Assembly (NCBI RefSeq): GCF_013283645.1 | Contig: NZ_JABEKV010000002.1 | Span: forward strand, 441,798 to 505,797 | Source of the DNA: Sinorhizobium psoraleae | GTDB lineage: Bacteria > Pseudomonadota > Alphaproteobacteria > Rhizobiales > Rhizobiaceae | Direction of reading: 5' to 3' | DNA length: 64,000 bases | Shown: piece after piece, positions 1-9,698 of the stretch | Numbering within the stretch: the first letter of the stretch is position 1 | How the letters are laid out: each line of letters starts with the position of its first letter | Notes under the pieces: model-generated | Told to the model about the DNA's origin: nothing | Database searches by the model: none | What the model saw: the letters and a program-made list of their open reading frames with translations, nothing else | Program-made: the position numbers and the translations under genes

Positions 1-2831
1 TCCCGCTCGATCTTCAGCCGCTCGAGTTCGCGCTCGACGCCGTGCATGCCGGGCAGCGCCTCATCGGCAGCCAGTCCCGTCAGGCGCATTACCTCATGCG
101 GGGCGCAGGCAAGCCCTTCGTGAATGCGCGCCTCGATCTCGACGCGCCGCTCGCGGGCCGAGACCAGGCGCTCCTCCGCGCGACCACGCTTTTCACGCGC
201 CTCCGCGAGGTCCGAAAGCGCAGCCGCGGCCACCCGATCGGTCTCCCGCTGGCGACCTTCCGCTTCGGCGAGAATATCGGCCGCTTCGCGGCGCGAAGCC
301 TCCGCTTTCTGCAATTCACTCATCAGCGCGCGGCGCTTGTCCTCGAACTCGTCGGGCGCATCGATCAGTTCCTCGACTTCTTCCCGCGCTTCCGCCTCGC
401 GATCGCGCAGCGTGCCGATATGTTCCTCCGCGCTCGCGGCCCTCGCTCGCCACGTCTCGCGCTCCGCGGCGATCGCCGAAAGTCGGCGCAGCCGCACCTC
501 GTTTTCGCGGGCGAGGCCATCATGAGCGGCACGGGCTTCGGCGACCGCTGCGCGATCGGCGGCGACCACGGCCGCCTGGTTGCGGAGGCTAAGCTCGAGT
601 TCGGAGAGATCGGGTGCTGCGGCAAGCGCGTCATTGGCCGCCTCGATCTGTTCCGCCGCCTCGTCGACCTGCCCCTCCACCTGAAGCTTGGTTTCGGTAA
701 GCACGGCACGACGGCGGGCGAGATCGCCCGAGGCGCGCTCGGCCGTAGCCAAGGCTTCCCGCGCTTCGCCGAGTTGACGGGCGATCATGCGCTGGGCATC
801 GCGCGCAAGCCGCAGCCGTTCATCCTCGGCACGGATGCGTGCACTGGCCGCGGTGAGGTCAGCCTCGGCCCGCCGCAACGCCTCAGTCGCATCCTCGGTC
901 TCGCTCTCGAGCTCGATAAGCCGGTTTTTCTGCGCGAGCCGCAAGGCTGCGGCGCTCGGCGCCTCCGATCCCGTCACGTGACCGTCCCAGCGCCAGACCG
1001 CGCCTTCTTTCGTCACCAGGCGCTGGCCGGTCTTCAAAAGCGGCAGCAGGTGCTCCGCCTCCGCTTCGCTTTCGACGATACCGATCTGGCCAAGCACCCG
1101 CTTCAGCGCCTCCGGCCCGCGCACATAGCCGTCCAGCGGCACGGCACCAGCCGGCAAGGATGGATCGGCAGAATGGTCGCCGGGCATTCGCCAATGGGCG
1201 GGCGCCGCCTGATCCAAAGGCGAATCGAGATCGTCGCCGAGCGCTGCACCAAGTGCCGTCTCGAAACCACGCTCGACCTTGACCTCCTCGACGATCGCCG
1301 GATAGGCCCCGCCACCGACCGCCTCCAGCATCCGGCGGATCGTGCGTGCCTCGGCTTCGATGCCATTCAACGTTGCACGCGCCCGGTCGACCGGCGGGCG
1401 CGCAGCAGTTTCATCGGCGCGGGCGTCGGAAAGCGCCTCTTCGATGGCGATGACAGCGGTTTCGGCTTCTTCGAGCGCAGCTTCCGCGACCTCCACCTGC
1501 CCCTGCTTTTCATGCGGATCTGGAAGTGCCGCCATTTGGCGATCGAGATCATCGAGATCACGCGTCTGGTCGGAAAGCTGACGGGCGAGACGCGCCTGCC
1601 GCTCGGAGAGGTCGCGAAGCGTTCTCTCGATCTGATTGCGGGCAGCCTGGGCCTCGGCACGCTCAGCCGTCAGCCGTTGAAGTTCGGCCTCGCTGATCGA
1701 CAGCGTCCCGTCGGCCGCCTCCAGCCGTTCGCGCGCCTCGCCGGCGCGGTCATCCGCCTCCGCCAGGACGTCCTGGAGCTCCGCCTCCTCCTCGTCGAGG
1801 CGAGCGAGAATGCCGGCATTGTCCGCAACCAGCCGCTCCTCGCGCGCGATATCCTCAGCGAGCTGCGCCAGCCGACGCTGCAATTCATCGCGGCGCCTGA
1901 GGATCCGGCCTGCATCCTCCTCCAGTTGCGCGCGGGCGATCTGTAGGCGCTGCAGCGCCGCCGCGAGCTTCGCCTCGTTCTCGCGCAGCTCCGGCAGTTT
2001 GAGGCTGGCGATCGCCTGGGCTTTCGCTGCCTCCATCTGGATCTGCGCCTTCTCGGCGACTAGTGCGGTGATCTGGTTCAGCTGGCTTGTCGCCTCGGCC
2101 TCAGCCTCCTTGGCCTGCACCCAGCGAATATGGAAAAGGATCGCCTCGTGCCGGCGGATATCCGCGGATAGCATCTTGAAACGGTTGGCTTGGCGGGACT
2201 GGCGTTTCAGGCTCTCGATCTGGCTTTCGAGCTGGGACGTCACGTCATCGAGCCGCTCGAGGTTGGTCTCGGCCGCCCGCAGGCGCAATTCCGCCTCATG
2301 GCGGCGCGAATGCAGGCCGGAAATGCCGGCCGCCTCTTCAAGCAGTTGGCGCCGGGCCTGGGGTTTGGCGGCGATCAGTTCGCCGATCCGGCCCTGGCCG
2401 ACCATCGACGGCGAACGCGCGCCGGTCGACGCATCGGCAAAAAGCAGTTGCACGTCCTTGGCACGCGCTTCCTTGCCGTTGATGCGGTAAACCGATCCCT
2501 GCTCGCGCTCGATGCGGCGGGTCACCTGGATCTCGTCGCTGTCGTTGAAGGCGGCAGGGGCCGTGCGATCGGCGTTGTCAAGATAGAGGCCGACTTCAGC
2601 CGTGTTGCGCGCCGGCCGGTTGCCTGAGCCGGAAAAGATCACGTCGTCCATGCCGGAGGCGCGCATGTTCTTGTAGGAGTTTTCGCCCATCACCCACCGC
2701 AGCGCCTCGACAAGGTTCGACTTGCCGCAGCCGTTCGGGCCGACGACACCGGTCAGCCCGCGCTCGATGATGAATTCGGTCGGTTCGACGAAGGACTTGA
2801 AGCCGAGCAGGCGGAGCTTGTTGAACTTCAT
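1..2831 (-). CDS. smc: Chromosome segregation ATPase SMC (3' end outside window)
   Basis: Structural-maintenance-of-chromosomes ATPase that dimerises and compacts and segregates the chromosome. The reading frame is open from the ATG at 2831 to the left edge, so about 943 codons are present and the C-terminal ATPase half is missing. The N-terminus MKFNKLRLLGFKSF is typical of bacterial SMC, with the Walker A motif GPNGCGKSN at about residues 31-39. A long Glu/Arg/Ala-rich coiled coil follows, interrupted by a hinge-like globular segment (around the DGYVRGPEALKRVLGQ stretch), then by the returning coil. It lies downstream of the DsbA-like gene on the same strand, but a strong terminator at 2903-2939 separates them. 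The Walker B and signature motifs lie off the window. Confidence 0.95.
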   Translation of the reverse strand, partial: MKFNKLRLLGFKSFVEPTEFIIERGLTGVVGPNGCGKSNLVEALRWVMGENSYKNMRASGMDDVIFSGSGNRPARNTAEVGLYLDNADRTAPAAFNDSDEIQVTRRIEREQGSVYRINGKEARAKDVQLLFADASTGARSPSMVGQGRIGELIAAKPQARRQLLEEAAGISGLHSRRHEAELRLRAAETNLERLDDVTSQLESQIESLKRQSRQANRFKMLSADIRRHEAILFHIRWVQAKEAEAEATSQLNQITALVAEKAQIQMEAAKAQAIASLKLPELRENEAKLAAALQRLQIARAQLEEDAGRILRRRDELQRRLAQLAEDIAREERLVADNAGILARLDEEEAELQDVLAEADDRAGEARERLEAADGTLSISEAELQRLTAERAEAQAARNQIERTLRDLSERQARLARQLSDQTRDLDDLDRQMAALPDPHEKQGQVEVAEAALEEAETAVIAIEEALSDARADETAARPPVDRARATLNGIEAEARTIRRMLEAVGGGAYPAIVEEVKVERGFETALGAALGDDLDSPLDQAAPAHWRMPGDHSADPSLPAGAVPLDGYVRGPEALKRVLGQIGIVESEAEAEHLLPLLKTGQRLVTKEGAVWRWDGHVTGSEAPSAAALRLAQKNRLIELESETEDATEALRRAEADLTAASARIRAEDERLRLARDAQRMIARQLGEAREALATAERASGDLARRRAVLTETKLQVEGQVDEAAEQIEAANDALAAAPDLSELELSLRNQAAVVAADRAAVAEARAAHDGLARENEVRLRRLSAIAAERETWRARAASAEEHIGTLRDREAEAREEVEELIDAPDEFEDKRRALMSELQKAEASRREAADILAEAEGRQRETDRVAAAALSDLAEAREKRGRAEERLVSARERRVEIEARIHEGLACAPHEVMRLTGLAADEALPGMHGVERELERLKIER

Positions 2832-2902
2832 CGGCGGAACGCTGGGGCGGATGGCGTGTACCCCCCTCCGCGCGGTTCAGAACCCCCTCTGCTCTGAACA
2901 GC

Positions 2903-2939
2903 AAAAACGGGCGCACGGTTGCCGCCGTCGCCCGTTTTG
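2903..2939 (-). terminator. Intrinsic terminator after the DsbA-like gene
   Basis: The ten-base arms AAAACGGGCG (2904-2913) and CGCCCGTTTT (2929-2938) pair, and an inner ACGG/CCGT extends the stem. Read on the minus strand the stem is followed by five T residues. It lies just past the stop codon of the DsbA-like gene and before smc. Confidence 0.8.
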
Positions 2940-2954
2940 AGGAAAAGCGAAGGA

Positions 2955-3770
2955 TCAGAGCTTGCTGTCGATGAGGGCCGACATAACGTCAACCGACATG
3001 TCTCCCGAATAGTGCTCACCGTTGACGAAGAAGGTCGGCGTCGACTTGACACCGAAATCCTTGGCGCCCCTCTGCATTACTGCATTCACATCATCCAGAA
3101 GTTTTTGGTTCGTCAAGCAGGCCTCGAAGCTCTCCTGTGTAAAACCGGCGAGTTTGGACATTTGCAAGAGCGCATCACGGCCATTCTGCGCTGCGGCCCA
3201 TTGCTCCTGCTGCTTGAACAGCATGGAGATCATCGGGAAATACTGTCCTTCCGGCGCGCAGCGCGCCAGCATGAAGGCCGCAGCCGCGCGCGGATCGAAC
3301 GGGAACTCGCGGATGATGAAGCGCACCTTGCCGCTGTCGACATATTTCGCCTTGATGGCGTCGAAGGTCTTGTTGTGGAAGTTCGCGCAGTGCGGGCAGG
3401 TCATCGACATGTATTCGACGATGGTCACCGGTGCGTTGGCCTCGCCAAGCGCCATTTCCGGCAGCGCGCCCGGTTCGAGCAGCTTCTTCACGTCGACAGT
3501 GCCTTCCGGCTGCGGCAGTTCAATCTTGGCGGCAGTGGATGGGGATGCCTGGGCAACCTCGGTTTCAGCAGGCTTTGCCTCGCTGGTGGCGGCCGGTGCT
3601 GCCGGGGTGGACGCAGTGGTCGTCGCCTCTGTGGTCGCGCTGGTTTCGGCCGGCGCAGTCGAAGCCGTCTCCTTCTTCTCCTCGCTGCAGGCGACGAGCA
3701 TCAGGGCGAGCGCGGCGACGGCAGCACCGCCCAGAAGGCGTTTCGAAAGGCTCTTTTCGGAAGCGGACAT
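2955..3770 (-). CDS. DsbA-family thiol:disulfide oxidoreductase lipoprotein
   Basis: A 271-residue envelope thioredoxin-fold protein of the DsbA/DSBA-like oxidoreductase family, expected to form or isomerise disulfides in exported proteins. The start at 3770 (MSASEKSLSKRLLGG) places the signal peptide correctly; the frame is open further upstream but lacks signal character there. A lipobox LVAC ends at Cys28, so the protein should be lipid-anchored. A flexible Ala/Thr/Glu-rich linker (about residues 30-75) leads to the catalytic domain with CPHC at residues 125-128. The C-terminal half has the usual helical insertion and a Pro-containing loop (TPTFFVNG). Its partner redox protein is not in the window; a stand-alone DsbD-alpha protein is encoded at 24.3 kb. 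Confidence 0.88.
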   Translation of the reverse strand: MSASEKSLSKRLLGGAAVAALALMLVACSEEKKETASTAPAETSATTEATTTASTPAAPAATSEAKPAETEVAQASPSTAAKIELPQPEGTVDVKKLLEPGALPEMALGEANAPVTIVEYMSMTCPHCANFHNKTFDAIKAKYVDSGKVRFIIREFPFDPRAAAAFMLARCAPEGQYFPMISMLFKQQEQWAAAQNGRDALLQMSKLAGFTQESFEACLTNQKLLDDVNAVMQRGAKDFGVKSTPTFFVNGEHYSGDMSVDVMSALIDSKL

Positions 3771-3887
3771 GAATTTGACCCGTGTTCTATGAGGGAAAAT
3801 TGAATTGCGAATTCGATAACTTGCCTGACTGGAGGCGACAAGGGGCGGCGTCTCAACTGAATTCAAAGAAATGTGACCGCTTGAAGA

Positions 3888-4406
3888 TCAGGTTCTCTTC
3901 GGACGCGACGAAAACACGGCGGTCCCAAGGCGCCGGAGCGCTGCCTTCAGCGCCTCGCTTTCCACGCCTTCCACCATGGCTTCGAGCTTTCGCGCGGGCT
4001 CGCCGACGAGCGGAGGCGAACGACGGGACGGTCTAGGCGACGCCGCAACCGGCTTCTGCACGATGCGCACCTGCCCGATCGCATGGAAACCGAAGAAGCC
4101 GTTGATCCGCTGGATCAGTTCGCCCTGGGCGTGGGTCAGGAAAAGTGCCCTCGCGCCCTCGCAGGCGATGGTCAGAACACCCGGCTGATGGCCGCCCTCG
4201 CCGCCCATTTCGGAGGCGCGCCGCGGCCAGGCGATTTTTTCCGGCCGCGTGCAGTCGGCAAACTTCGGCCCGGCGATCTCGTCCCAGGAGCCCAGCAGCA
4301 TGGTGTTGATGCCCGCGCGCTTGGCGAGCACCGGATCGATCAGACCGTTCGCGACCTCGCTGATCTGGACGACGCCCTTGCGGGCCTTCTCTTGATTCAC
4401 CGGCAC
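3888..4406 (-). CDS. DUF721 (DciA-like) protein
   Basis: A protein of about 172 residues with a DUF721 domain, related to DciA, the helicase-loader-associated protein of many bacteria. The conserved block runs from LAKRAGINTMLLGSWDEIAG through FADCTRPEKIAWPRR to LTIACEGARALFLTHAQGEL and the segment ending in IVQKP. The C-terminal tail is Arg/Pro/Ser-rich. There is no ATG at the right place. I chose the GTG at 4406 (VPVNQEKARK), with an AGAAAG-like ribosome-binding site; a GTG at 4400 is also possible. It is divergent from mutY, with about 84 nt between starts. The replication role is inferred from the family. Confidence 0.8.
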   Translation of the reverse strand: MPVNQEKARKGVVQISEVANGLIDPVLAKRAGINTMLLGSWDEIAGPKFADCTRPEKIAWPRRASEMGGEGGHQPGVLTIACEGARALFLTHAQGELIQRINGFFGFHAIGQVRIVQKPVAASPRPSRRSPPLVGEPARKLEAMVEGVESEALKAALRRLGTAVFSSRPKRT

Positions 4407-4490
4407 GACTTTCTGTTTGCAACTCCGATTGCGCCTTGCAGCCCAGGCTGACGTGATCCAACTATAGGCCGGAAAAGGATTCCCCGGCAA

Positions 4491-5585
4491 ATGATGCACG
4501 ACACCCCGAAGGAGGCGGACGCCACCTTTCTTCTTCTCGACTGGTATGATCGCCACCATCGCGACCTGCCGTGGCGGGTCTCGCCGCCGATGGCGCGAAA
4601 GGGCGCGGTCGCCGATCCCTACCATGTCTGGCTGTCCGAGGTCATGCTGCAGCAGACCACCGTCCAGGCGGTCAGGGCCTATTTCAACAAGTTCCTGAAG
4701 CTGTGGCCGACGATCGATGATCTCGCCGCTGCGGATACCGAGGACGTGATGAAAGCCTGGGCCGGGCTCGGCTATTACGCCCGCGCGCGCAACCTGAAAA
4801 AATGCGCCGAAGCGGTAGCGGGTGAGCACGGCGGGCACTTTCCGAACACCGAGGAGGGCCTGAAAGCACTTCCGGGCATCGGCGACTACACGGCGGCGGC
4901 GATCGCCGCGATTGCCTTCAACCGCCGAAGCGCCGTTCTCGACGGCAATGTCGAACGGGTGATTTCCCGGCTCCATGCCATCGAAACGCCATTGCCGGCT
5001 GCCAAACCCGAAATGCGGGCGCGTGTCCTTGCCCTGACGCCGGAGGATCGCCCGGGCGACTTTGCGCAGGCGATGATGGATCTCGGCGCGACGATCTGCA
5101 CCCCGAAGCGGCCAGCCTGTTCGCTCTGTCCTTTCCGTTCAAGCTGTCTGGCACTTGCGACGGCCGACCCCGAAACGTTCCCGCGCAAGGCGGAAAAGAA
5201 GCAAAAGCCGCTACGTCTCGGCGCAGCTTTCGTGGCGATCGACAACTCGAACGCCGTCTACCTGCAGAAGCGCGCCGATACGGGCCTTCTCGGGGGCATG
5301 ACCGAGGTTCCCGGCACAGGGTGGACGGCCCGCCGCGACGGCGAGACCTCGATCTATGCCCAGCCGTTCGCCGCGCGCTGGGAGCCCTGCGGAGCGATCA
5401 CGCATGTTTTCACCCATTTCGAGTTGCACCTTTCGGTCTACCGCGCCAATGTCCAGCGCGCCGAGACAGGCGCGAACGGATGGTGGGAACCGATCGCGTC
5501 ACTAAAGGCACAGGCGCTGCCAACCGTCATGAAAAAGGCAATCGCCCAGGCTATACCAAACGCCTTCAAGGCCGAGCGAAGCTAG
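4491..5585 (+). CDS. mutY: A/G-specific adenine DNA glycosylase MutY
   Basis: Removes adenine mispaired with 8-oxoguanine in base-excision repair. The 364-residue protein has the helix-hairpin-helix LPGIGDYT at about residues 128-135. The catalytic Glu is in WLSEVMLQQT (about residue 50) and the catalytic Asp in VLDGNVERV (about 151). A [4Fe-4S] motif C-X6-C-X2-C-X5-C uses Cys203, 210, 213 and 219. The C-terminal region resembles the NUDIX-like domain that recognises 8-oxoG (for example LLGGMTEVPGTGW). Two consecutive ATG codons open the frame, so the start may be one codon later. All signature residues are intact and the length is normal. Confidence 0.95.
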   Translation: MMHDTPKEADATFLLLDWYDRHHRDLPWRVSPPMARKGAVADPYHVWLSEVMLQQTTVQAVRAYFNKFLKLWPTIDDLAAADTEDVMKAWAGLGYYARARNLKKCAEAVAGEHGGHFPNTEEGLKALPGIGDYTAAAIAAIAFNRRSAVLDGNVERVISRLHAIETPLPAAKPEMRARVLALTPEDRPGDFAQAMMDLGATICTPKRPACSLCPFRSSCLALATADPETFPRKAEKKQKPLRLGAAFVAIDNSNAVYLQKRADTGLLGGMTEVPGTGWTARRDGETSIYAQPFAARWEPCGAITHVFTHFELHLSVYRANVQRAETGANGWWEPIASLKAQALPTVMKKAIAQAIPNAFKAERS

Positions 5586-5657
5586 ATCGAGCCGAGGCAT
5601 GAAGCGTTTTTCGTCAATCTCCCCGCACAGAACCTGTTGGACAACCAAGGATTGCCG

Positions 5658-6275
5658 ATGAGCAGCGCCAACATACGCCACATAGTCTTCGATATCGGCA
5701 AGGTGTTGATCCACTACGACCCGCATCTTCCCTACTGCCGCATCATTCCCGACGAGACCGAGCGCAACTGGTTCTTCGCCAATGTCTGCACGCACGACTG
5801 GAACGTCGAGCAGGATCGCGGACGCTCATGGAACGAGGCGGAGGAAATCTTGATTCGGGAACACCCGGACCGCGAGGAGCAGATTCGCGCATTTCGCCGA
5901 TGCTGGCAGGAGATGGTACCGCATGCCTATGTCGAGACCGTCTCCCTGATGGAGGGACTGATCGCCGAAGGACGCGACGTCACCATGCTCACCAATTTTG
6001 CGTCCGATACGTTCCGGGAGGCGCAGAAGCTTTTTCCGTTCCTGACGCTGCCGCGCGGCGTGACGGTCTCCGGTGACGTCGGGCTGATAAAGCCGGACGT
6101 CGCAATCTATGAGGCCCATGCCGAGGCCTTTGACCTCGAGCCCGCCGCCACGCTCTTCATCGACGACAGCATCGCCAATGTCGAAGGCGCGCGCGCTGCG
6201 GGCTGGCATGCGGTTCGCTTCATCGATCCCGAGAAGCTGAAGGTCGATCTCGCGGCGTATGGCATTCATCACTAG
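5658..6275 (+). CDS. HAD-superfamily hydrolase (subfamily IA-like)
   Basis: A 205-residue haloacid-dehalogenase-fold hydrolase, probably a small-molecule phosphatase of unknown substrate. Motif I is IVFDIGKVL with the nucleophile Asp; motif II is the Thr in TMLTNFA; motif III is the Lys in LIKPD; motif IV is LFIDDS. A helical cap lies between motifs I and II. The start ATG at 5658 is preceded by CAAGG. A TTG 21 nt upstream keeps the frame open but lacks support. It follows mutY by about 70 nt on the same strand and may be co-transcribed. Confidence 0.85.
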   Translation: MSSANIRHIVFDIGKVLIHYDPHLPYCRIIPDETERNWFFANVCTHDWNVEQDRGRSWNEAEEILIREHPDREEQIRAFRRCWQEMVPHAYVETVSLMEGLIAEGRDVTMLTNFASDTFREAQKLFPFLTLPRGVTVSGDVGLIKPDVAIYEAHAEAFDLEPAATLFIDDSIANVEGARAAGWHAVRFIDPEKLKVDLAAYGIHH

Positions 6276-6444
6276 TTTTGGACGACACGCATTAAGACTC
6301 TTAAGTCATGACGCCGCACGGTTTTTCCATGTCCGTGGTGGCTGTGAAATCACCAAAGCGCCACAATCGGTTCAGCCGTCATTCAGGTCCCACCGTTCAT
6401 GATCACGGCCAGAATTCGACGTCCACCCCGAAAGGTTCTTCTCC

Positions 6445-7482
6445 ATGGCGACGCGTATCTACGGAACGAACTACAGCGATAAGATCGTTCAGAACGGTTA
6501 CATCTCGGTTGAGATCTATGCACTTGATGGCAACGACCAGATCTACCTGAACAGGACTGACGTCTACGGCGGATACAACTTCGTCGATGCGGGATACGGC
6601 AACGACATCGTCGTGAATTACTTCGAGGGTGGCAACGATATCTTCATGGGTGCCGGCGACGATCTTTACATCGCCGACGCACGTGTTCGCGACGCAAGCT
6701 CCTATGACGTAGTTTCCGGCGGCACCGGCAACGACCGCTTCGAGATCGAGACCTACGCGAGCGACTATTATGGCGATAGCGGCAACGACACCTTCCTCTC
6801 CGTCGGTTTCAAGAACTATTTCAACGGCGGCACCGGAGTCGATACGATCAGCTATCAACTGCAGGACAGCTTCAGCTCGGAGCGCGGCAGAGGGGTGACG
6901 ATCGACCTCGGCTATAAATATGCGACCACCGGCACGGGTCGTCGGGAAGACCTGATCAGCATCGAGAATGCGACGGGCACGAATTACGGCCACGACGATA
7001 TTACCGGCAGCTCGGTCGCCAACGTCCTGCGCGGACTCGGCGGCAACGACATCCTCGACGGCCTCGGCGGCAACGACTTTCTCGACGGCGGCAGCGGTGC
7101 AGACGATCTCTATGGCGGCTCCGGCGCAGACATCCTGCGCGGCGGCACAGGGTTCGACTATCTGGTCGGCGGTACCGGCGCCGACGACTTCGACTTCAAT
7201 TCGATCAGCGAAACGGCGGTCGGCAGCAGCCGCGATGTGATCACCGATTTCCATCGTTCCGAATACGACGTGATCGACCTTTCGACGATCGACGCCGACA
7301 CGACCTGGAGCGGCAATCAGAGCTTCACCTTCATCGGCAGCAGCACCTTCTCCGGAGAGGCGGGCGAGCTCAATTTCCGCTACGGGGTCGTCTCCGGTGA
7401 CGTCAATGGCGACGGCTACGCCGATTTCCAGATCAAGGTCAATGGCGTCTCCAGCTTGCGGTTCGACGACTTCTTCCTCTGA
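6445..7482 (+). CDS. RTX calcium-binding secreted protein
   Basis: A 345-residue acidic, Gly/Asp-rich protein of the hemolysin-type calcium-binding (RTX) family, predicted to leave the cell by a type I secretion system. There is no N-terminal signal peptide. Nonapeptide GGxGxDxUx repeats run from about residue 196 to 250 (GLGGNDILDG, GGSGADDLYG, GGTGADDF), with looser Asn-Asp repeats earlier. The C-terminal 90 residues (from DVITDFHRSEYDVIDLS) match the serralysin-type C-terminal domain, and the protein ends in DDFFL, a typical type I secretion end. No protease, lipase or lyase motif is visible, so the function is unknown. No secretion genes are adjacent. It has its own terminator and is probably monocistronic. 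Confidence 0.88.
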   Translation: MATRIYGTNYSDKIVQNGYISVEIYALDGNDQIYLNRTDVYGGYNFVDAGYGNDIVVNYFEGGNDIFMGAGDDLYIADARVRDASSYDVVSGGTGNDRFEIETYASDYYGDSGNDTFLSVGFKNYFNGGTGVDTISYQLQDSFSSERGRGVTIDLGYKYATTGTGRREDLISIENATGTNYGHDDITGSSVANVLRGLGGNDILDGLGGNDFLDGGSGADDLYGGSGADILRGGTGFDYLVGGTGADDFDFNSISETAVGSSRDVITDFHRSEYDVIDLSTIDADTTWSGNQSFTFIGSSTFSGEAGELNFRYGVVSGDVNGDGYADFQIKVNGVSSLRFDDFFL

Positions 7483-7503
7483 TACGCCGCGTCTCTCGAC
7501 AAA

Positions 7504-7536
7504 GGACCCGCTGCAGCCGCGGCGGGTCTTTCTTTT
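7504..7536 (+). terminator. Terminator of the RTX gene
   Basis: The inverted repeat GACCCGC (7505-7511) and GCGGGTC (7522-7528) is followed by a T-rich tract TTTCTTTT, 20 nt after the RTX stop codon. Confidence 0.75.
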
Positions 7537-7550
7537 CCGACGTTGATTAC

Positions 7551-7584
7551 AAACGCCCGGAATCCTTGCGGATTCCGGGCGTTT
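7551..7584. terminator. Perfect 15-bp hairpin, bidirectional terminator
   Basis: The arms AAACGCCCGGAATCC (7551-7565) and its exact complement (7570-7584) are separated by the loop TTGC. A-rich and T-rich arm ends let it act in both directions, between the convergent RTX and ccrM genes. Confidence 0.75.
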
Positions 7585-7658
7585 AAAGCTCTCCCCCGGG
7601 ACTGAAGGTACAAAAACCGGATGGAGCGCTTTTCGAAGACCCAAGCGGAACTGGTTGA

Positions 7659-8822
<1,164 letters not shown>

Positions 8823-8832
8823 CTATACGCTT

Positions 8833-8854
8833 ATGGTTACCGAAGATGGTTACC
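8833..8854 (-). promoter_or_regulatory. Tandem GGTAACCAT repeats upstream of ccrM (possible CtrA half-sites)
   Basis: ATGGTTACC occurs at 8833-8841 and again at 8846-8854; on the ccrM strand these read GGTAACCAT twice with a 13-nt period, 44-65 nt before the start codon. They resemble the TTAACCAT half-site of the cell-cycle regulator CtrA, which controls ccrM in Caulobacter. The spacing differs from the classical TTAA-N7-TTAA site, so the assignment is inference. Confidence 0.45.
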
Positions 8855-8939
8855 AAAGGCTGAAGCCGCTCCAGAAAAATTGGCGTCCATGCTTATGCCG
8901 ACCAATCCGCATCATTGGTTCACCTGTGGAGCGCCTTCC

Positions 8940-9299
8940 TCACGTCGTCTCGTCCCGATCATGCCACTCGCGGCTGTCGGGCGGCGCCTGATCGCGATCG
9001 TTGAGGCCGTAGTCCCGGACGACTGCAGCAATCCTCAGACGATAGTCGGCAAAGACTCCACGCCGGCCCGCCTCCTGGGCGGCGCGATGTTCGGCGCCGT
9101 TGCGCCACGTCTGCACCGCCGCTTCATCGCGCCAGAAGGAGAGCGACAGCAGCTTGTTCGGATCGGTGAGGCTCTGGAAACGCTCGATGGAAATGAAGCC
9201 ATCGATGCTGTCCAGCAGGGGCCGCAGATCGGCGGCAAGACCAAGATAGGTGTCGCGCCTCCCCTCGGCCGGGACGACTTCGAATATCACAGCAATCAT
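8940..9299 (-). CDS. Antibiotic-biosynthesis-monooxygenase (ABM) domain protein
   Basis: A 119-residue protein with a ferredoxin-like ABM fold: MIAVIFEVVPAEGRRDTYL, then FISIERFQSLTDPNKLLSLSFWRDEAAVQTWR, a classic ABM strand and helix pattern. Members include small quinol monooxygenases and heme-degrading enzymes, but no specific substrate is evident. The start at 9299 is chosen because AAGGA lies upstream; an ATG 18 nt earlier lacks a site. The gene begins 4 nt after the NIPSNAP stop codon, so the two are an operon, divergent from the ArsR regulator that probably controls them. Confidence 0.8.
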   Translation of the reverse strand: MIAVIFEVVPAEGRRDTYLGLAADLRPLLDSIDGFISIERFQSLTDPNKLLSLSFWRDEAAVQTWRNGAEHRAAQEAGRRGVFADYRLRIAAVVRDYGLNDRDQAPPDSREWHDRDETT

Positions 9300-9303
9300 C
9301 GCG

Positions 9304-9624
9304 TCATTCCTTTCCATGCGGCAGAGAGACGTTCCGCAAAAAGATGCGATCCTCCTTCAGGATGAAGCGTTCCCTCCGGGCGAACTCGTAGTTCTCGCGC
9401 CCGAGCGGGTCGGCGGCGAGTCTGGCGCGATAGGCTTCGTAGGCGGCGAGGCTCCCGATGTTGTAGACGCCGTAGGCGGTCGTCGCCGAACCTTCGTGCG
9501 GCCCGAAATAGCCAATGAGATCGGCGCCGCAGCGGGGAATTGCTTGGCCCCAATTGCGGGCGTAGGTCGCAAAGTCGTCCTTGCGGAACGGGTCGATCTC
9601 GTAACAGATGAAGCAGGTGATCAT
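9304..9624 (-). CDS. NIPSNAP family protein
   Basis: A 106-residue NIPSNAP-family protein (dimeric alpha-beta barrel, function unsettled). It opens MITCFICYEIDPFRKDDFATYARNWGQ and contains the conserved GADLIGYFGPHEGS and YEAYRARLAADP segments. The ATG at 9624 has a strong AAGGAG six nt upstream; the open frame extends nine codons further without support. First gene of a two-gene operon with the ABM protein. The promoter region is shared with the divergent ArsR gene, whose palindromic operator lies between them. Confidence 0.82.
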   Translation of the reverse strand: MITCFICYEIDPFRKDDFATYARNWGQAIPRCGADLIGYFGPHEGSATTAYGVYNIGSLAAYEAYRARLAADPLGRENYEFARRERFILKEDRIFLRNVSLPHGKE

Positions 9625-9674
9625 GGTTTTCTCCTTCTGGCCTGGAAACAATTATGCCTCCTTGTCCGGCGCGA

Positions 9675-9698
9675 ATGCTTCGACTAAGATCGAAGTAT
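9675..9698. promoter_or_regulatory. Palindromic operator before the arsR-like gene
   Basis: ATGCTTCGA-CTAAGA-TCGAAGTAT: nine-base arms with one mismatch around a six-base spacer, ending on the ATG of the ArsR-type regulator and lying in the 72-nt divergent promoter region. Its size and dyad symmetry fit an ArsR-family operator, so autoregulation plus control of the NIPSNAP operon is likely (inference). Confidence 0.6.

Noticed and set aside
42..1946. 634-codon plus-strand frame opposite smc
   Set aside because: Antisense shadow: the minus strand encodes SMC with Walker A and coiled coil; the plus-strand product is Arg-rich with no recognisable domain.
6403..7644. 413-codon frame opposite the RTX gene
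   Set aside because: Val/Ala/Asp-rich artefact of the repeats on the other strand; no start signal, and it runs through two terminators.
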